Below are positions 1 to 8,120 of a stretch of DNA of 64,000 nucleotides, in pieces. The notes below the pieces were generated by a model that searched no databases, was not told the origin of the DNA, and saw only the letters and a program-made list of their open reading frames with translations. Source of the DNA: Modestobacter altitudinis. Lineage in GTDB: Bacteria; Actinomycetota; Actinomycetes; Mycobacteriales; Geodermatophilaceae. How positions within the stretch are numbered: the first letter of the stretch is position 1; each line of letters starts with the position of its first letter. The position numbers and the translations under genes were made by a program. The stretch lies in NCBI RefSeq assembly GCF_005930475.1, contig NZ_SJEW01000021.1, forward strand, positions 1 to 64,000, read 5' to 3'.

Positions 1-287
1 GGGTCGGCGGGCACGTAGGACCGGGGCACCTGGATGGTGCGCCCGTCCGAGGTGGTCACCGGCACCGTGCCGCCGGCGTCCCGCGGCAGTGCGGCGTTGA
101 GGCCGAGCAGCAGCACGAACAGGCAGCCGATCACCAGCGTGGAGGTGCGGGCGCGGCCGATCCGGGACGGGATGTGCCGCCACACCCGCGCGCGGCGGGT
201 GGCCGGCGCGGTGACGACCGTCGGCTGCTCGAGCGTGGTCATCGGCAGCACCGTCGTGGGCCGCTCGTCCGGCGAGGGCCTGGTCAT
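1..287 (-). CDS. Hypothetical membrane-anchored protein (C-terminus cut by window edge)
   Basis: An open frame of 95 codons reads off the left edge, so only the N-terminus is visible. Its ATG (285-287) overlaps the stop of the MscS gene as ATGA, which suggests translational coupling in one operon. The protein begins with about 37 polar, basic-rich residues. One hydrophobic segment follows (around residues 50-66, ending LVIGCLFVLLLGLNAAL), then an exterior-looking stretch with GGTVPV and DGRTIQVPRSYVP. This pattern fits a single-pass protein with its bulk outside the membrane. I do not recognise the family, and no function can be assigned from the visible part. Confidence 0.55.
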   Translation of the reverse strand, partial: MTRPSPDERPTTVLPMTTLEQPTVVTAPATRRARVWRHIPSRIGRARTSTLVIGCLFVLLLGLNAALPRDAGGTVPVTTSDGRTIQVPRSYVPAD

Positions 288-1186
288 GCGCCACCTCCGC
301 TGCGCACCCGGTCCTCGGCCAGCGCCTCGTCCTGCACGTCGTCGTCCTGGGCGGAGGTGGCGCGCAGCGACACGCCCTCGCGGGACAGGGCCAGCGCCAC
401 CCGGGCGCGCAGGTCCCGGCCGACCTCGAACTGCTTGCCCGGCAACGTCCGGGCGACGATCCGCAGGTTCACCTCGTCCAGCGCCAGGCTCTCCACGCCC
501 ATCACGCTCGGCGGGTCGAGCAGCAGCCGGTGCAGCCGCTCGTCGTCGTAGGCGCGCCTGCCGACGTCGCGGAGCACCTCCTGGACCCGGTTGACGTCGG
601 TCGTCGCCGGCACCGGGACGTCCACCACCGCGCGGGCCCAGTCCCGGGACAGGTTGACGACCTTGACGATCTGACCGTTGGGGACGATCACGACCTCGCC
701 GTTGACCGAGCGCACCCGGGTGATCCGCAGGTTGACGTCCTCGACGGTGCCCTCGGCGGGGTCGCCGCCACCGACCACCTGGATCGCGACGACGTCCCCG
801 AAGCCGTACTGCCGCTCGGTGATCAGGAAGAAGCCGGCGAGCACGTCGCCGACCACCCGCTGCGCGCCGAAGCCGAGACCCACGCCCAGGACGGTGGCCG
901 GCGCGACCAGGCCGGTGACCGGCACGCCGAGGCGCTCGAGCACGAAGAAGATGGTGACCGACCAGATCATCACGATCGCCGCCCAGGTCAGGACCTGGGT
1001 CAGCGAGTGCCGGTGCTTGGCCGCCTCGGACCGCACCAGCGCGTCCGAGCCGGTCGCGGTGGCGTCGATCCGGTCGGTGATCCGCCTGCCGAGCCAGCTC
1101 ACGAACCGGGCGAGCAGCACCGCGCCGAGGATGATCAGGAGCGCTTCGAGGCCTGGCCCGCGGAGCCAGTCGAGGATGTCGTCCAT
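284..1186 (-). CDS. MscS-family mechanosensitive ion channel
   Basis: A 300-residue small-conductance mechanosensitive channel that would open under membrane tension and release solutes after hypo-osmotic shock. Two or three hydrophobic helices occupy roughly residues 10-110. They are followed by the glycine/alanine-rich pore segment (VLGVGLGFGAQRVVGDVLAGFF, written here only as a landmark near residues 99-120), the FGDVV strand, and the beta domain with GTVEDVNLRITRVRS and the VPNGQI signature. The acidic C-terminal tail is short and variable. The length is normal for the family. The gene diverges from a BCCT osmolyte transporter across about 170 bp, a sensible osmotic-stress pairing. It is followed with ATGA overlap by a gene running off the window. 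Confidence 0.9.
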   Translation of the reverse strand: MDDILDWLRGPGLEALLIILGAVLLARFVSWLGRRITDRIDATATGSDALVRSEAAKHRHSLTQVLTWAAIVMIWSVTIFFVLERLGVPVTGLVAPATVLGVGLGFGAQRVVGDVLAGFFLITERQYGFGDVVAIQVVGGGDPAEGTVEDVNLRITRVRSVNGEVVIVPNGQIVKVVNLSRDWARAVVDVPVPATTDVNRVQEVLRDVGRRAYDDERLHRLLLDPPSVMGVESLALDEVNLRIVARTLPGKQFEVGRDLRARVALALSREGVSLRATSAQDDDVQDEALAEDRVRSGGGA

Positions 1187-1243
1187 CGGCGCCCAGTGTG
1201 CCCGCTGGCCCCGGCTCAGCCGCGCTGGGGTGCGGGCGGCCGG

Positions 1244-1256
1244 TGACTCTGAGTCA
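1244..1256. promoter_or_regulatory. Dyad TGACTC-T-GAGTCA between MscS and BCCT genes
   Basis: A perfect 6+6 inverted repeat around one base lies in the intergenic region between two divergent osmotic-stress genes. It could bind a dimeric regulator acting on either gene. Only the symmetry and the location support this; no regulator is encoded next to it. Confidence 0.3.
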
Positions 1257-1353
1257 TGAACTCGTGATCATCTTCGGTTTGCGATGCGCGCCGACCGAGC
1301 GCACGGTGTTCCGGTCGTCGTCTCGAGCCCGCGGACGGCGCCCGACGCCACGC

Positions 1354-3213
1354 ATGACGAACGAAAGGGGAGGCGCCCCGACCGCGGGCCGCCACACCAC
1401 TGTGAGCACATCCTCCGCACCACCCGGCCGCGGACGCCGCGGACCGAGGGCCGAGCGCCACCACGCGGGCGGGGTCCACCCCGCGCTGGCCCACCCGCCC
1501 ACCTCGGCCGCCGAGGGCTCGGGCCGGCTGGACGTCGTCGTCTTCGGCGTCGCGGCTGTCCTCGCGCTGGCCTTCCTCGCCTGGGGCTTCCTGACCCCCA
1601 GCGGCCTCGGCAGCGCCAGTGGCGGCGCGCTGACCTGGATCGAGACCAACCTGGGCTGGCTGTTCGTGGTCCTGGCCTCGGGGTTCGTCGTCTTCGTCCT
1701 GTGGCTGGCCACGAGCCGCTACGGGCGGATAACGCTGGGCCGGGACGGCGAGGCGCCCGAGTTCCGGACCATCTCCTGGATCGCGATGATGTTCAGCGCG
1801 GGCATGGGGATCGGCCTGATGTTCTACGGCGTCAGCGAGCCGCTGTCGCACTACGTGTCACCGCCCCCCGGCACGGTCGGCGGCTCGACGCCGGAGGCCG
1901 CCCGGACGGCGATGGCGACCACGCTGTTCCACTGGACGCTGCACCCGTGGGCCATCTACGCCGTCGTCGGGCTGGCGATCGCCTACGGCACCTTCCGCCG
2001 CGGCCGCCGCCAGCTGATCAGCGCCGCGTTCGTCCCGCTGATCGGGCGTCGCCGCGCCGAGGGCCCGGCCGGGCGGGTCATCGACGTGCTGGCGATCTTC
2101 GCCACGCTGTTCGGCTCGGCGGCCTCGCTGGGCCTGGGCGCCCTCCAGATCGGCAGCGGCATGGAGATCCTCGGCTGGGCCGGGACCGTCGGCAACGGTG
2201 TGCTGGTCGGGATCATCGCGGTGCTCACCGCGGCGTTCGTCGCCTCGGCCGTCTCCGGGGTCGCCAAGGGGATCCAGTGGCTGTCCAACACCAACATGGT
2301 GCTGGCGGTGGTGCTCGCGGTGTTCGTCTTCGTCGCCGGCCCGACGGTCTTCATCCTCAACCTGCTGCCCGAGGCGATCGGCGGCTACGTCGCCGACCTG
2401 GGCGAGATGGCCGGCCGCACCGAGGCCTCCGGCGGGGACGCGATGGCCACCTGGCTGCGCGGGTGGACGGTCTTCTACTGGGCCTGGTGGATCAGCTGGA
2501 CGCCGTTCGTCGGGCTGTTCATCGCCCGGATCAGCCGCGGCCGGACCATCCGGCAGTTCGTCACCGGCGTGCTGCTGGTGCCCAGCGCGGTCAGCCTGGT
2601 CTGGTTCGCCGTCTTCGGCGGGGCCGGCATCGCCGCCCAGCGGGACGGCGCCGACGTCGCGGGCCAGGCGACGAGCGAGGGGCAGCTGTTCGGCGTGCTC
2701 CAGCAGTACCCGCTGGCCACGGTGATGACGGTGCTGGTCATGGTGCTCGTGGCCGTCTTCTTCGTCTCCGGTGCCGACGCCGCCTCGATCGTGATGGGCT
2801 CGCTGTCCGAGCGGGGCACCCTGTCCCCGAGCCGCCGGGTCGTCGTCTTCTGGGGCGTCGTGATGGGTGCGGTCGCGGCGATCATGCTGCTGGTCGGCGG
2901 GGACGACGCCCTCACCGGGCTGCAGAACCTGACGATCATCGCCGCGCTGCCGTTCGCGCTGGTGATGGTGGGCATGGCCGTCGCCCTGGCCAAGGACCTC
3001 CGGTCCGACCCGGCGGTCCTGCGCCGGGCGTACGCCAACGAGGCGGTCGAGCAGGCCGTCGTCGACGGCATCACCCGGCACGGGGAGGACTTCCAGCTGG
3101 TGGTCGAGCCGACGGCGACCGACCGGGACCGGGTGCAGCCGCTGCCGGCCGAGGACCGGGTGCCTGACCCGGACGACGTCCCGGTCGGGCGGCCGCAGGC
3201 CCCGCGCGACTGA
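1354..3213 (+). CDS. BCCT-family betaine/carnitine/choline transporter
   Basis: A secondary transporter of the betaine-choline-carnitine family, which imports quaternary ammonium osmolytes with a sodium or proton gradient. It has about twelve hydrophobic segments and the family landmarks: GMGIGLMFYGVSEPLSHY after TM3, and the tryptophan-rich segment FYWAWWISWTPFVGLFIARISRG in TM8. It ends with a charged cytoplasmic tail of about 70 residues. The start is uncertain. ATG 1354 lacks an upstream ribosome site. A strong AAAGGGGAGG lies just after it, and the next in-frame start is GTG 1402. The conserved region begins only near HPPTSAAEGSGRLD, so either start gives a complete transporter. Its divergence from MscS suggests osmotic control. 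Confidence 0.88.
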   Translation: MTNERGGAPTAGRHTTVSTSSAPPGRGRRGPRAERHHAGGVHPALAHPPTSAAEGSGRLDVVVFGVAAVLALAFLAWGFLTPSGLGSASGGALTWIETNLGWLFVVLASGFVVFVLWLATSRYGRITLGRDGEAPEFRTISWIAMMFSAGMGIGLMFYGVSEPLSHYVSPPPGTVGGSTPEAARTAMATTLFHWTLHPWAIYAVVGLAIAYGTFRRGRRQLISAAFVPLIGRRRAEGPAGRVIDVLAIFATLFGSAASLGLGALQIGSGMEILGWAGTVGNGVLVGIIAVLTAAFVASAVSGVAKGIQWLSNTNMVLAVVLAVFVFVAGPTVFILNLLPEAIGGYVADLGEMAGRTEASGGDAMATWLRGWTVFYWAWWISWTPFVGLFIARISRGRTIRQFVTGVLLVPSAVSLVWFAVFGGAGIAAQRDGADVAGQATSEGQLFGVLQQYPLATVMTVLVMVLVAVFFVSGADAASIVMGSLSERGTLSPSRRVVVFWGVVMGAVAAIMLLVGGDDALTGLQNLTIIAALPFALVMVGMAVALAKDLRSDPAVLRRAYANEAVEQAVVDGITRHGEDFQLVVEPTATDRDRVQPLPAEDRVPDPDDVPVGRPQAPRD

Positions 3214-3287
3214 CCGCCGGCTGGTGCTGGTGAGGCGGGAGGGCTGCCGGGGGTGCACCCGGCACGCGGACTGCCGATGGGAGATCC

Positions 3288-3304
3288 GAGAACCGCCAGT
3301 TCTC
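3288..3304. promoter_or_regulatory. Dyad GAGAAC-N5-GTTCTC before the chemoreceptor
   Basis: A perfect 6+6 inverted repeat 22 bases before the chemoreceptor ATG. It could be an operator or a leader hairpin just before the GAGGAG ribosome site. Only the symmetry is visible. Confidence 0.3.
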
Positions 3305-3326
3305 GCCCACCCTGAGGAGCCCGACC

Positions 3327-5054
3327 ATGACCCGTGACCCGTCCTCCCCCGCAACGGCCGACGCCGGGCGTGCCGGCAACGGGGGGAACTGGGCGGCAGA
3401 CCGACCGGTCGGGGTCAAGATCGGCGCGACGGTGGGGGTGCTCGGGCTGGTCGCCGTCGGGCTCACCACGCTGGCCACGGTGCGGATGGGGGACCTCAGC
3501 GACCAGCAGGACGCCCTCTACGCCGAGAGCGTGGAGCCGCTCACCGAGCTGAGCGGCATCCAGCGCGCCTTCCAGGGCGACCGGGCGCGCTACATCACCT
3601 ACCCGCAGGTGGACGCCGCCGGCCGGCAGGCCCTCCTCACCGAGCTGGCCGAGCGGCGCGACGACCTGCAGCAGAAGCTGGACGGGTACGAGCCGCTGGC
3701 CACCTCGCCGGCCGCCTACGCGACGCTGACCGGCGACCTGGACGACTGGTACGCCGTCGCCACCGGACAGCTCGTCCCGGCGGCCGACGCAGCGAGCACC
3801 GCTGACGCCGCGGCGGCCGCGGCGCTGGTGGGCACCACCCGGAACGCGCTGGCCACGGCCGCCGGCGCGAGCGCCGCCGCCTTCCAGGCCGATGCCGTGG
3901 TCGGCGGCGTCCTGACCGGCGCCCTGCAGGACGCGACCGACGTGCTGATGGACGACATGCAGGCGGAGCTGGACGCGCAGACCGCCGGCGCCGCGGCGGT
4001 CAAGGACGCGGGCAACGCCGCCGCCGCCGGCGCCACCCGGCTGCTGTGGGTGGTCCTGGCGTTGAGCCTGCTGGGAGCCGGGGCGCTCGCGGCCTGGGTG
4101 ATCCGGCAGATCACCGGGACCGTCGCCCACGTGAGCCGGACCGCCGACGCCATGGCCCGCGGCGACCTCACCGTCTCCCCCGAGGTGCGCTCCGCCGACG
4201 AGCTGGGCCGGATGGCGGCCTCGCTCGGGCGCGCCCAGGCGCACCTGCGGTCGGTGCTGGCCGGCGTCGCCGCCTCCTCGGACGCCGTGGCTGCGGCGTC
4301 GGAGCAGCTGTCGGCCTCGTCCGCCCAGATCTCCGCCTCCGCGGAGGAGACGTCCGCGCAGTCCGGGGTGGTCTCCGCCGCCGCGGACGAGGTGTCCCGC
4401 AGCGTGGCCACGGTCGCGGCGGGTGCGGAGCAGATGGGCGCATCGATCCGGGAGATCAGCCAGAACGCGAACGAGGCGGCCCGGGTGGCCACGCAGGCGG
4501 TCGGCGAGGCCGAGGCCACCACCGCGACGATCACCCAGCTGGGCACGTCGTCGCAGGAGATCGGTGCCGTGGTCAAGACCATCACCTCGATCGCGGAGCA
4601 GACCAACCTGCTGGCGCTGAACGCGACCATCGAGGCCGCCCGCGCCGGTGAGGCCGGCAAGGGCTTCGCGGTGGTGGCCAACGAGGTCAAGGAGCTGGCG
4701 CAGGAGACGGCGCGGGCGACCGAGGACATCGCCCGGCGGGTGGAGGCGATCCAGGGCCACACCTCGGGCGCGGTCTCGGCGATCGGCCGGATCTCGGAGA
4801 TCATCGGTGCGATCAACGACTACCAGTTGACCATCGCCAGTGCGGTGGAGGAGCAGACGGCGACGACGAACGAGATGTCCCGGTCGGTGCAGGAGGCCGC
4901 GGGCGGGTCGACCGAGATCGCCACGAACATCACCGGGGTCTCGACCGCGGCGTCCTCGACCACGCAGGCGCTGGGGCAGACCCGGCAGGCCGTGGACGAG
5001 CTGTCCCGGATGGCCAGCGACCTGCGCTCCGCCGTCGGCGCCTTCACCTACTAG
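3327..5054 (+). CDS. Methyl-accepting chemotaxis protein
   Basis: A 575-residue transmembrane chemoreceptor. After a short polar N-terminus, TM1 lies near residues 30-52. A four-helix-type sensor region spans about 53-230, and TM2 lies near 232-252. A HAMP segment follows ([23 protein letters not shown]), then the long methyl-accepting signalling domain. The conserved hairpin tip ([19 protein letters not shown], then [15 protein letters not shown]) lies near residues 424-460 and is where CheA and CheW dock. A clear GAGGAG sits 8 bases before the ATG. No CheA, CheW or flagellar gene is in the window, so this is an orphan receptor whose ligand cannot be read from the sequence. A stem-loop repeat abuts its TAG stop. 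Confidence 0.95.
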   Translation: MTRDPSSPATADAGRAGNGGNWAADRPVGVKIGATVGVLGLVAVGLTTLATVRMGDLSDQQDALYAESVEPLTELSGIQRAFQGDRARYITYPQVDAAGRQALLTELAERRDDLQQKLDGYEPLATSPAAYATLTGDLDDWYAVATGQLVPAADAASTADAAAAAALVGTTRNALATAAGASAAAFQADAVVGGVLTGALQDATDVLMDDMQAELDAQTAGAAAVKDAGNAAAAGATRLLWVVLALSLLGAGALAAWVIRQITGTVAHVSRTADAMARGDLTVSPEVRSADELGRMAASLGRAQAHLRSVLAGVAASSDAVAAASEQLSASSAQISASAEETSAQSGVVSAAADEVSRSVATVAAGAEQMGASIREISQNANEAARVATQAVGEAEATTATITQLGTSSQEIGAVVKTITSIAEQTNLLALNATIEAARAGEAGKGFAVVANEVKELAQETARATEDIARRVEAIQGHTSGAVSAIGRISEIIGAINDYQLTIASAVEEQTATTNEMSRSVQEAAGGSTEIATNITGVSTAASSTTQALGQTRQAVDELSRMASDLRSAVGAFTY

Positions 5055-5112
5055 AAGGACCCCCTTGCCCCCCACCACTCGCAGGCTCGCGGCGGGCCCC
5101 TGCAAGGGGGCC
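5055..5112 (+). repeat. Stop-proximal stem-loop repeat, copy 1
   Basis: This element begins AAGGACC directly after the chemoreceptor TAG and ends GGGGGCC. Outer arms CCCCCTTGC (5060-5068) and GCAAGGGGG (5102-5110) pair perfectly. The inner arms, 5071-5078 and 5089-5096, pair with two A-C mismatches that become G-U wobbles in the opposite-strand transcript. The loop is TCGCAGGCTC. Bases 5117-5150 resemble a second, partial inner hairpin. It is probably a transcription terminator, and it is one of four related copies in the window (see findings). Confidence 0.75.
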
Positions 5113-5161
5113 TGACTGCCCCCCCACCCCTCGCTCCGCTCGTGGCGGGCACGATGGCGGC

Positions 5162-6151
5162 GTGACCGACGTCGTCGCCCGGGCCCGGGTGCTCGCCGAG
5201 GAGCTGCTGTTCCCCGCGGCCGCTGCGGTCGACGCGGCGGGGGCCGTGCCGCGCGGGCACCTGGACGCGCTGGCCGACGCCGGCCTCTACGGGCTGACCG
5301 GTCCACGGGACACCGGCGGGCTGGCCGCCGACCCGCAGACCGTGGCCGCGGTCATCGAGGAGCTGGCCGCCGGCGACCTGTCCACGGCCTTCGTCTGGCT
5401 GCAGCACCTCGGCGTCCTCGGCGCGCTCACCGACGGTCCGGCGGGGCTCCGGGACGAGTTCCTGCCCGACCTGTGCGCCGGACGGCGGCGGGCCGGTGTC
5501 GCGCTGCAGGCCGCACTGCGCCCGGGTCCGGCGGCGGTCACCGTGCGGCGGGCCGGGGACGAGCTGGTGCTGGACGGCGCCGTCCCGTGGGTGACCGGAT
5601 GGGGGCACGTCGACCTGCTGCTCGTGGCCGCGCGGGACGACGCCGACGACGTCTGGTTCGTGCTGGTCGACGCGGCGCCGTCCCCGACGTCGACCGCGGT
5701 GCCGCAGCGGATGGTCGCGGTGTCCGCCAGCGCGACCGTCGAACTGCGTCTCGCCGGGCACCGGGTGCCGGTCGCCCGGCTGGTGGGCACCGTGCCGCTG
5801 GCCGCCATCCGGGCCGGTGACGCGGCCGGGTTGCGGCCCAACGGCTCGCTGGCGCTCGGGCTGGTCGCCCGCTGCGCGCGGTTGCTGGGTCCCTCGCCGT
5901 TGGACGACGAGCTGGTCGCGGCGCGCACCCGGCTCGACGTGGCCGGACCGGAGCAGCTGCCCGCGGCCCGCGCGGCGGCGTCCGCGCTGGCCCACCGGGC
6001 GTCCGGCCTGCTGGTCACCGCCACCGGGAGCAGTGCGGTGCTGGCCGGGGCGCACGCCGAGCGGCTCGCCCGCGAGGCGCTGTTCCTGCTGGTCTTCGGT
6101 TCCCGCCCGGCGATCAAGAGCGCGCTCGTCGCCGAGCTGGGCGGCTGGTGA
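5162..6151 (+). CDS. Acyl-CoA dehydrogenase-like protein, short form
   Basis: A 329-residue protein with the alpha-helical N-terminus of acyl-CoA dehydrogenases (GHLDALADAGLYGL, then VIEELAAGDLSTAFVWLQHLG). A middle beta domain follows (LVLDGAVPWVTGWGHVDLLLVAAR), then a helical C-terminus. It is shorter than the usual 380-400 residues, and I do not find the C-terminal catalytic YEGT/FEGT glutamate motif. It may therefore be a non-canonical member, for example of the flavin-dependent monooxygenase branch, or a catalytically divergent form. The GTG at 5162 is the only plausible start. Stem-loop repeats lie directly before and after it, so it is probably transcribed alone. Confidence 0.8.
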   Translation: MTDVVARARVLAEELLFPAAAAVDAAGAVPRGHLDALADAGLYGLTGPRDTGGLAADPQTVAAVIEELAAGDLSTAFVWLQHLGVLGALTDGPAGLRDEFLPDLCAGRRRAGVALQAALRPGPAAVTVRRAGDELVLDGAVPWVTGWGHVDLLLVAARDDADDVWFVLVDAAPSPTSTAVPQRMVAVSASATVELRLAGHRVPVARLVGTVPLAAIRAGDAAGLRPNGSLALGLVARCARLLGPSPLDDELVAARTRLDVAGPEQLPAARAAASALAHRASGLLVTATGSSAVLAGAHAERLAREALFLLVFGSRPAIKSALVAELGGW

Positions 6152-6208
6152 AGGACCCCCGTGCCCCCCACCACTCGCAAGCTCGCGGCGGGGCCCTGCA
6201 CGGGGGCC
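6151..6208 (+). repeat. Stop-proximal stem-loop repeat, copy 2
   Basis: It starts at the final A of the TGA stop of the preceding gene. Outer arms CCCCCGTGC (6156-6164) and GCACGGGGG (6198-6206) pair perfectly and differ from copy 1 by a compensated T-A to G-C change. The inner loop is TCGCAAGCTC. It lies between convergent genes, where a bidirectional terminator would be useful. Confidence 0.75.
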
Positions 6209-6213
6209 GCCGC

Positions 6214-7032
6214 TCAGCGCAGCCGGCGGACCGGGACGACCATCGGGGTGCCGGTGACCGGGTCGGGCACCACCCGGGCCTCCAGCTCGAACACCTCCGC
6301 GAGCAGCTGCTCGGTGAGCACCTCCGCGGGGGTGCCGGAGGCGATGAGGACGCCGTCCTTCATCGCGACCAGGCGCTGCGCATAGCGGGCGGCGAGGTTG
6401 AGGTCGTGCAGGACGACGACGACGGTCCGGCCGCGCTCGGTGTGCAGCCGGCCGACCAGCTCCAGGACGTCGACCTGGTGGGCGAGGTCGAGGTAGGTCG
6501 TGGGCTCGTCGAGCAGGAGCAGGTCGGTGCCCTGGGCCAGCGCCATCGAGATCCAGGCCCGCTGCCGCTGACCGCCGGAGAGCGCGTCCACCGGTGAGTC
6601 GGCGAGCTCGACCATGTCGGTCCAGGTCAGCGCCTCGGTGACGACGGCCTCGTCGTCGGAGGACCACTGCCGCAGCCAGCTCTGGTGCGGGTGCCGGCCG
6701 CGGGCGACCAGGTCGGCGACAGTGAGCCCCTCGGGTGCCAGCGGCGTCTGGGGCAGCAGGCCGAGGACCTTGGCGACCTCCTTGGTCGGTGTCGAGGTGA
6801 TCGCCCGGCCGTCGAGCAGCACGGAGCCCGCGGTGGGCCGGAGCAGCCGGCCGAGCGCGCGCAGCAGGGTGGACTTGCCGCAGCCGTTGGGGCCGACGAT
6901 CGCGGTGAAGGACCCGTCGGTGAGCTGCAGGTCCAGGTCTGCCACGACGACCTTGTCGCCGTAGCCGAGCCGGACCCCGTCGGCGGCCAGCCGCACCGTC
7001 GCGGTCGTGGAGGGGCTCTCGAGAGCGGTCAC
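6214..7032 (-). CDS. Iron-siderophore-type ABC transporter ATPase
   Basis: A 272-residue ATP-binding subunit of the FecE/FepC kind, which would power siderophore or cobalamin import. It shows Walker A (GPNGCGKSTLLRALGRL), the Q-loop (LGLLPQTPLAPEGL), the ABC signature (LSGGQRQRAWISMALAQ), Walker B (LLLLDEPTTYLDLAHQ) and the switch histidine (VVLHDLNLAARYA). The wording HDLNLAARY is typical of ferric-siderophore ATPases. GTG 7032 overlaps the TGA of the upstream permease as GTGA, which fixes the start and implies coupling. It is the last gene of the three-gene operon. No substrate-binding protein gene accompanies it in the window. Confidence 0.92.
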   Translation of the reverse strand: MTALESPSTTATVRLAADGVRLGYGDKVVVADLDLQLTDGSFTAIVGPNGCGKSTLLRALGRLLRPTAGSVLLDGRAITSTPTKEVAKVLGLLPQTPLAPEGLTVADLVARGRHPHQSWLRQWSSDDEAVVTEALTWTDMVELADSPVDALSGGQRQRAWISMALAQGTDLLLLDEPTTYLDLAHQVDVLELVGRLHTERGRTVVVVLHDLNLAARYAQRLVAMKDGVLIASGTPAEVLTEQLLAEVFELEARVVPDPVTGTPMVVPVRRLR

Positions 7033-8120
7033 AGGGTCGTTCGCCGCCTTCCGCGGACCAGGAGCCAGAGCAGGTACGGGGCGCCGACCACCGAGGTGAC
7101 CACGCCGACGGGGAACGTCTCGGGCAGCACCGTGCGGGCCACCAGGTCGCTGGCCACGACGAGCAGTGCGCCGAGCAGCCCGGCGGCCAGCAACGGCGGC
7201 CTCGAGCCGCCGGTCAGCCGGACGGCGATCTGCGGGACGACGAGGGCGACGAACTGGACAGGCCCGGCTGCGGACACCGCGAAGGCGGCCAGCGCGACCG
7301 CGACCACCACGGTGACCGCCTGCGCCAGCGGCACCCGCACGCCCAGGCCGCGTGCCGTGTCGTCGCCGAACTGCAGCGCGCCGAGCACCCGGCTCAGCGC
7401 GAGGGAGACGGGCAGCAGGACCAGCAGCGCGAGGGCCAGCGGCAGCGCCTGGTCCCAGCCGCGGCCGTTGAGCGAGCCGGTGATCCACACGTTGGCGACC
7501 GCGGCGTCCTGGATGGTGCTGCGGGTGAGCAGGTAGCGGACCACCGCCAGCGCCATCGCGGACAGCCCGATGCCCACCAGCACCAGCCGGTAGCCGTCGA
7601 GGCCCTGGTTCCAGGCCAGGCCGAACACCAGCAGCGCCATGAGCAGGCCACCGGCGAGGGCGGCGGCGGGCAGGCCGAGCCCGCCGAGCAACCGGCTGGC
7701 CGTCGTCGTCCCACCCAGCACGATCACCGCGACCGCGCCGACCGCGGCACCACCGGTCACGCCGAGGATGTCGGGGCTGGCCAGCGGGTTGCGGGCGAAG
7801 GTCTGGATGAGCGCCCCGGAGATGCCCAGCGCCGTCCCGACCAGGACGGCGACGGCGATCCGGGGTGCCCGCAGCCCGAGCACGATGAACTGCTGGGTGT
7901 CATCGCCCGCACCGACCAGCACCCGCAGCACGTCGAGCACGCTGATCGGGTAGTCGCCGCGGCCGAGGCTGACCGCGGCGGCGAGCACGAGCACCACGAG
8001 CACGAGCAGCGGGACGACGAGCTGGCGGCGCCGGTAGGTGGCCGAGAACCCGCCGACCCGGAGGGTGCGCCGCGGGTCAGGCCGTGCCGCGGGAGCGCGC
8101 GTGGGCGCCACCGCGGTCAC
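7029..8120 (-). CDS. FecCD-type iron-siderophore ABC permease (second subunit)
   Basis: A 363-residue membrane subunit of the FecCD/BtuC family with about ten hydrophobic helices. Landmarks are LRAPRIAVAVLVGTALGISGALIQTFARNPLASPDILGVTGGA near the N-terminus, and VAAAGPVQFVALVVPQIAVRLTGG-like text toward the C-terminus, where the coupling helix contacts the ATPase. A basic cytoplasmic N-terminus of about 35 residues precedes the first helix. GTG 8120 overlaps the stop of the first permease as GTGA, and its own stop overlaps the ATPase start the same way. It should form a heterodimeric channel with the neighbouring permease. Confidence 0.92.
   Translation of the reverse strand: MTAVAPTRAPAARPDPRRTLRVGGFSATYRRRQLVVPLLVLVVLVLAAAVSLGRGDYPISVLDVLRVLVGAGDDTQQFIVLGLRAPRIAVAVLVGTALGISGALIQTFARNPLASPDILGVTGGAAVGAVAVIVLGGTTTASRLLGGLGLPAAALAGGLLMALLVFGLAWNQGLDGYRLVLVGIGLSAMALAVVRYLLTRSTIQDAAVANVWITGSLNGRGWDQALPLALALLVLLPVSLALSRVLGALQFGDDTARGLGVRVPLAQAVTVVVAVALAAFAVSAAGPVQFVALVVPQIAVRLTGGSRPPLLAAGLLGALLVVASDLVARTVLPETFPVGVVTSVVGAPYLLWLLVRGRRRTTL

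Noticed and set aside
34-594. A plus-strand frame over the left edge
   Set aside because: It is antisense to mscS and the partial membrane gene and has no plausible protein features.
3265-3290. A FliA-type flagellar promoter (GCCGATGG) before the chemoreceptor
   Set aside because: The -10-like GCCGAT is present, but no TAAA-type -35 lies at the required distance, so the match is probably chance.
2475-5306. A 943-codon minus-strand open frame
   Set aside because: It lies opposite the BCCT and chemoreceptor genes, is arginine/glycine/proline-rich junk, and contains no domain. Long antisense frames are expected at this GC content.
6214-7488. A longer ABC-ATPase reading frame starting inside the permease
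   Set aside because: The extra N-terminus is arginine-rich shadow of the permease, and the GTGA junction at 7032 gives a normal-length ATPase.
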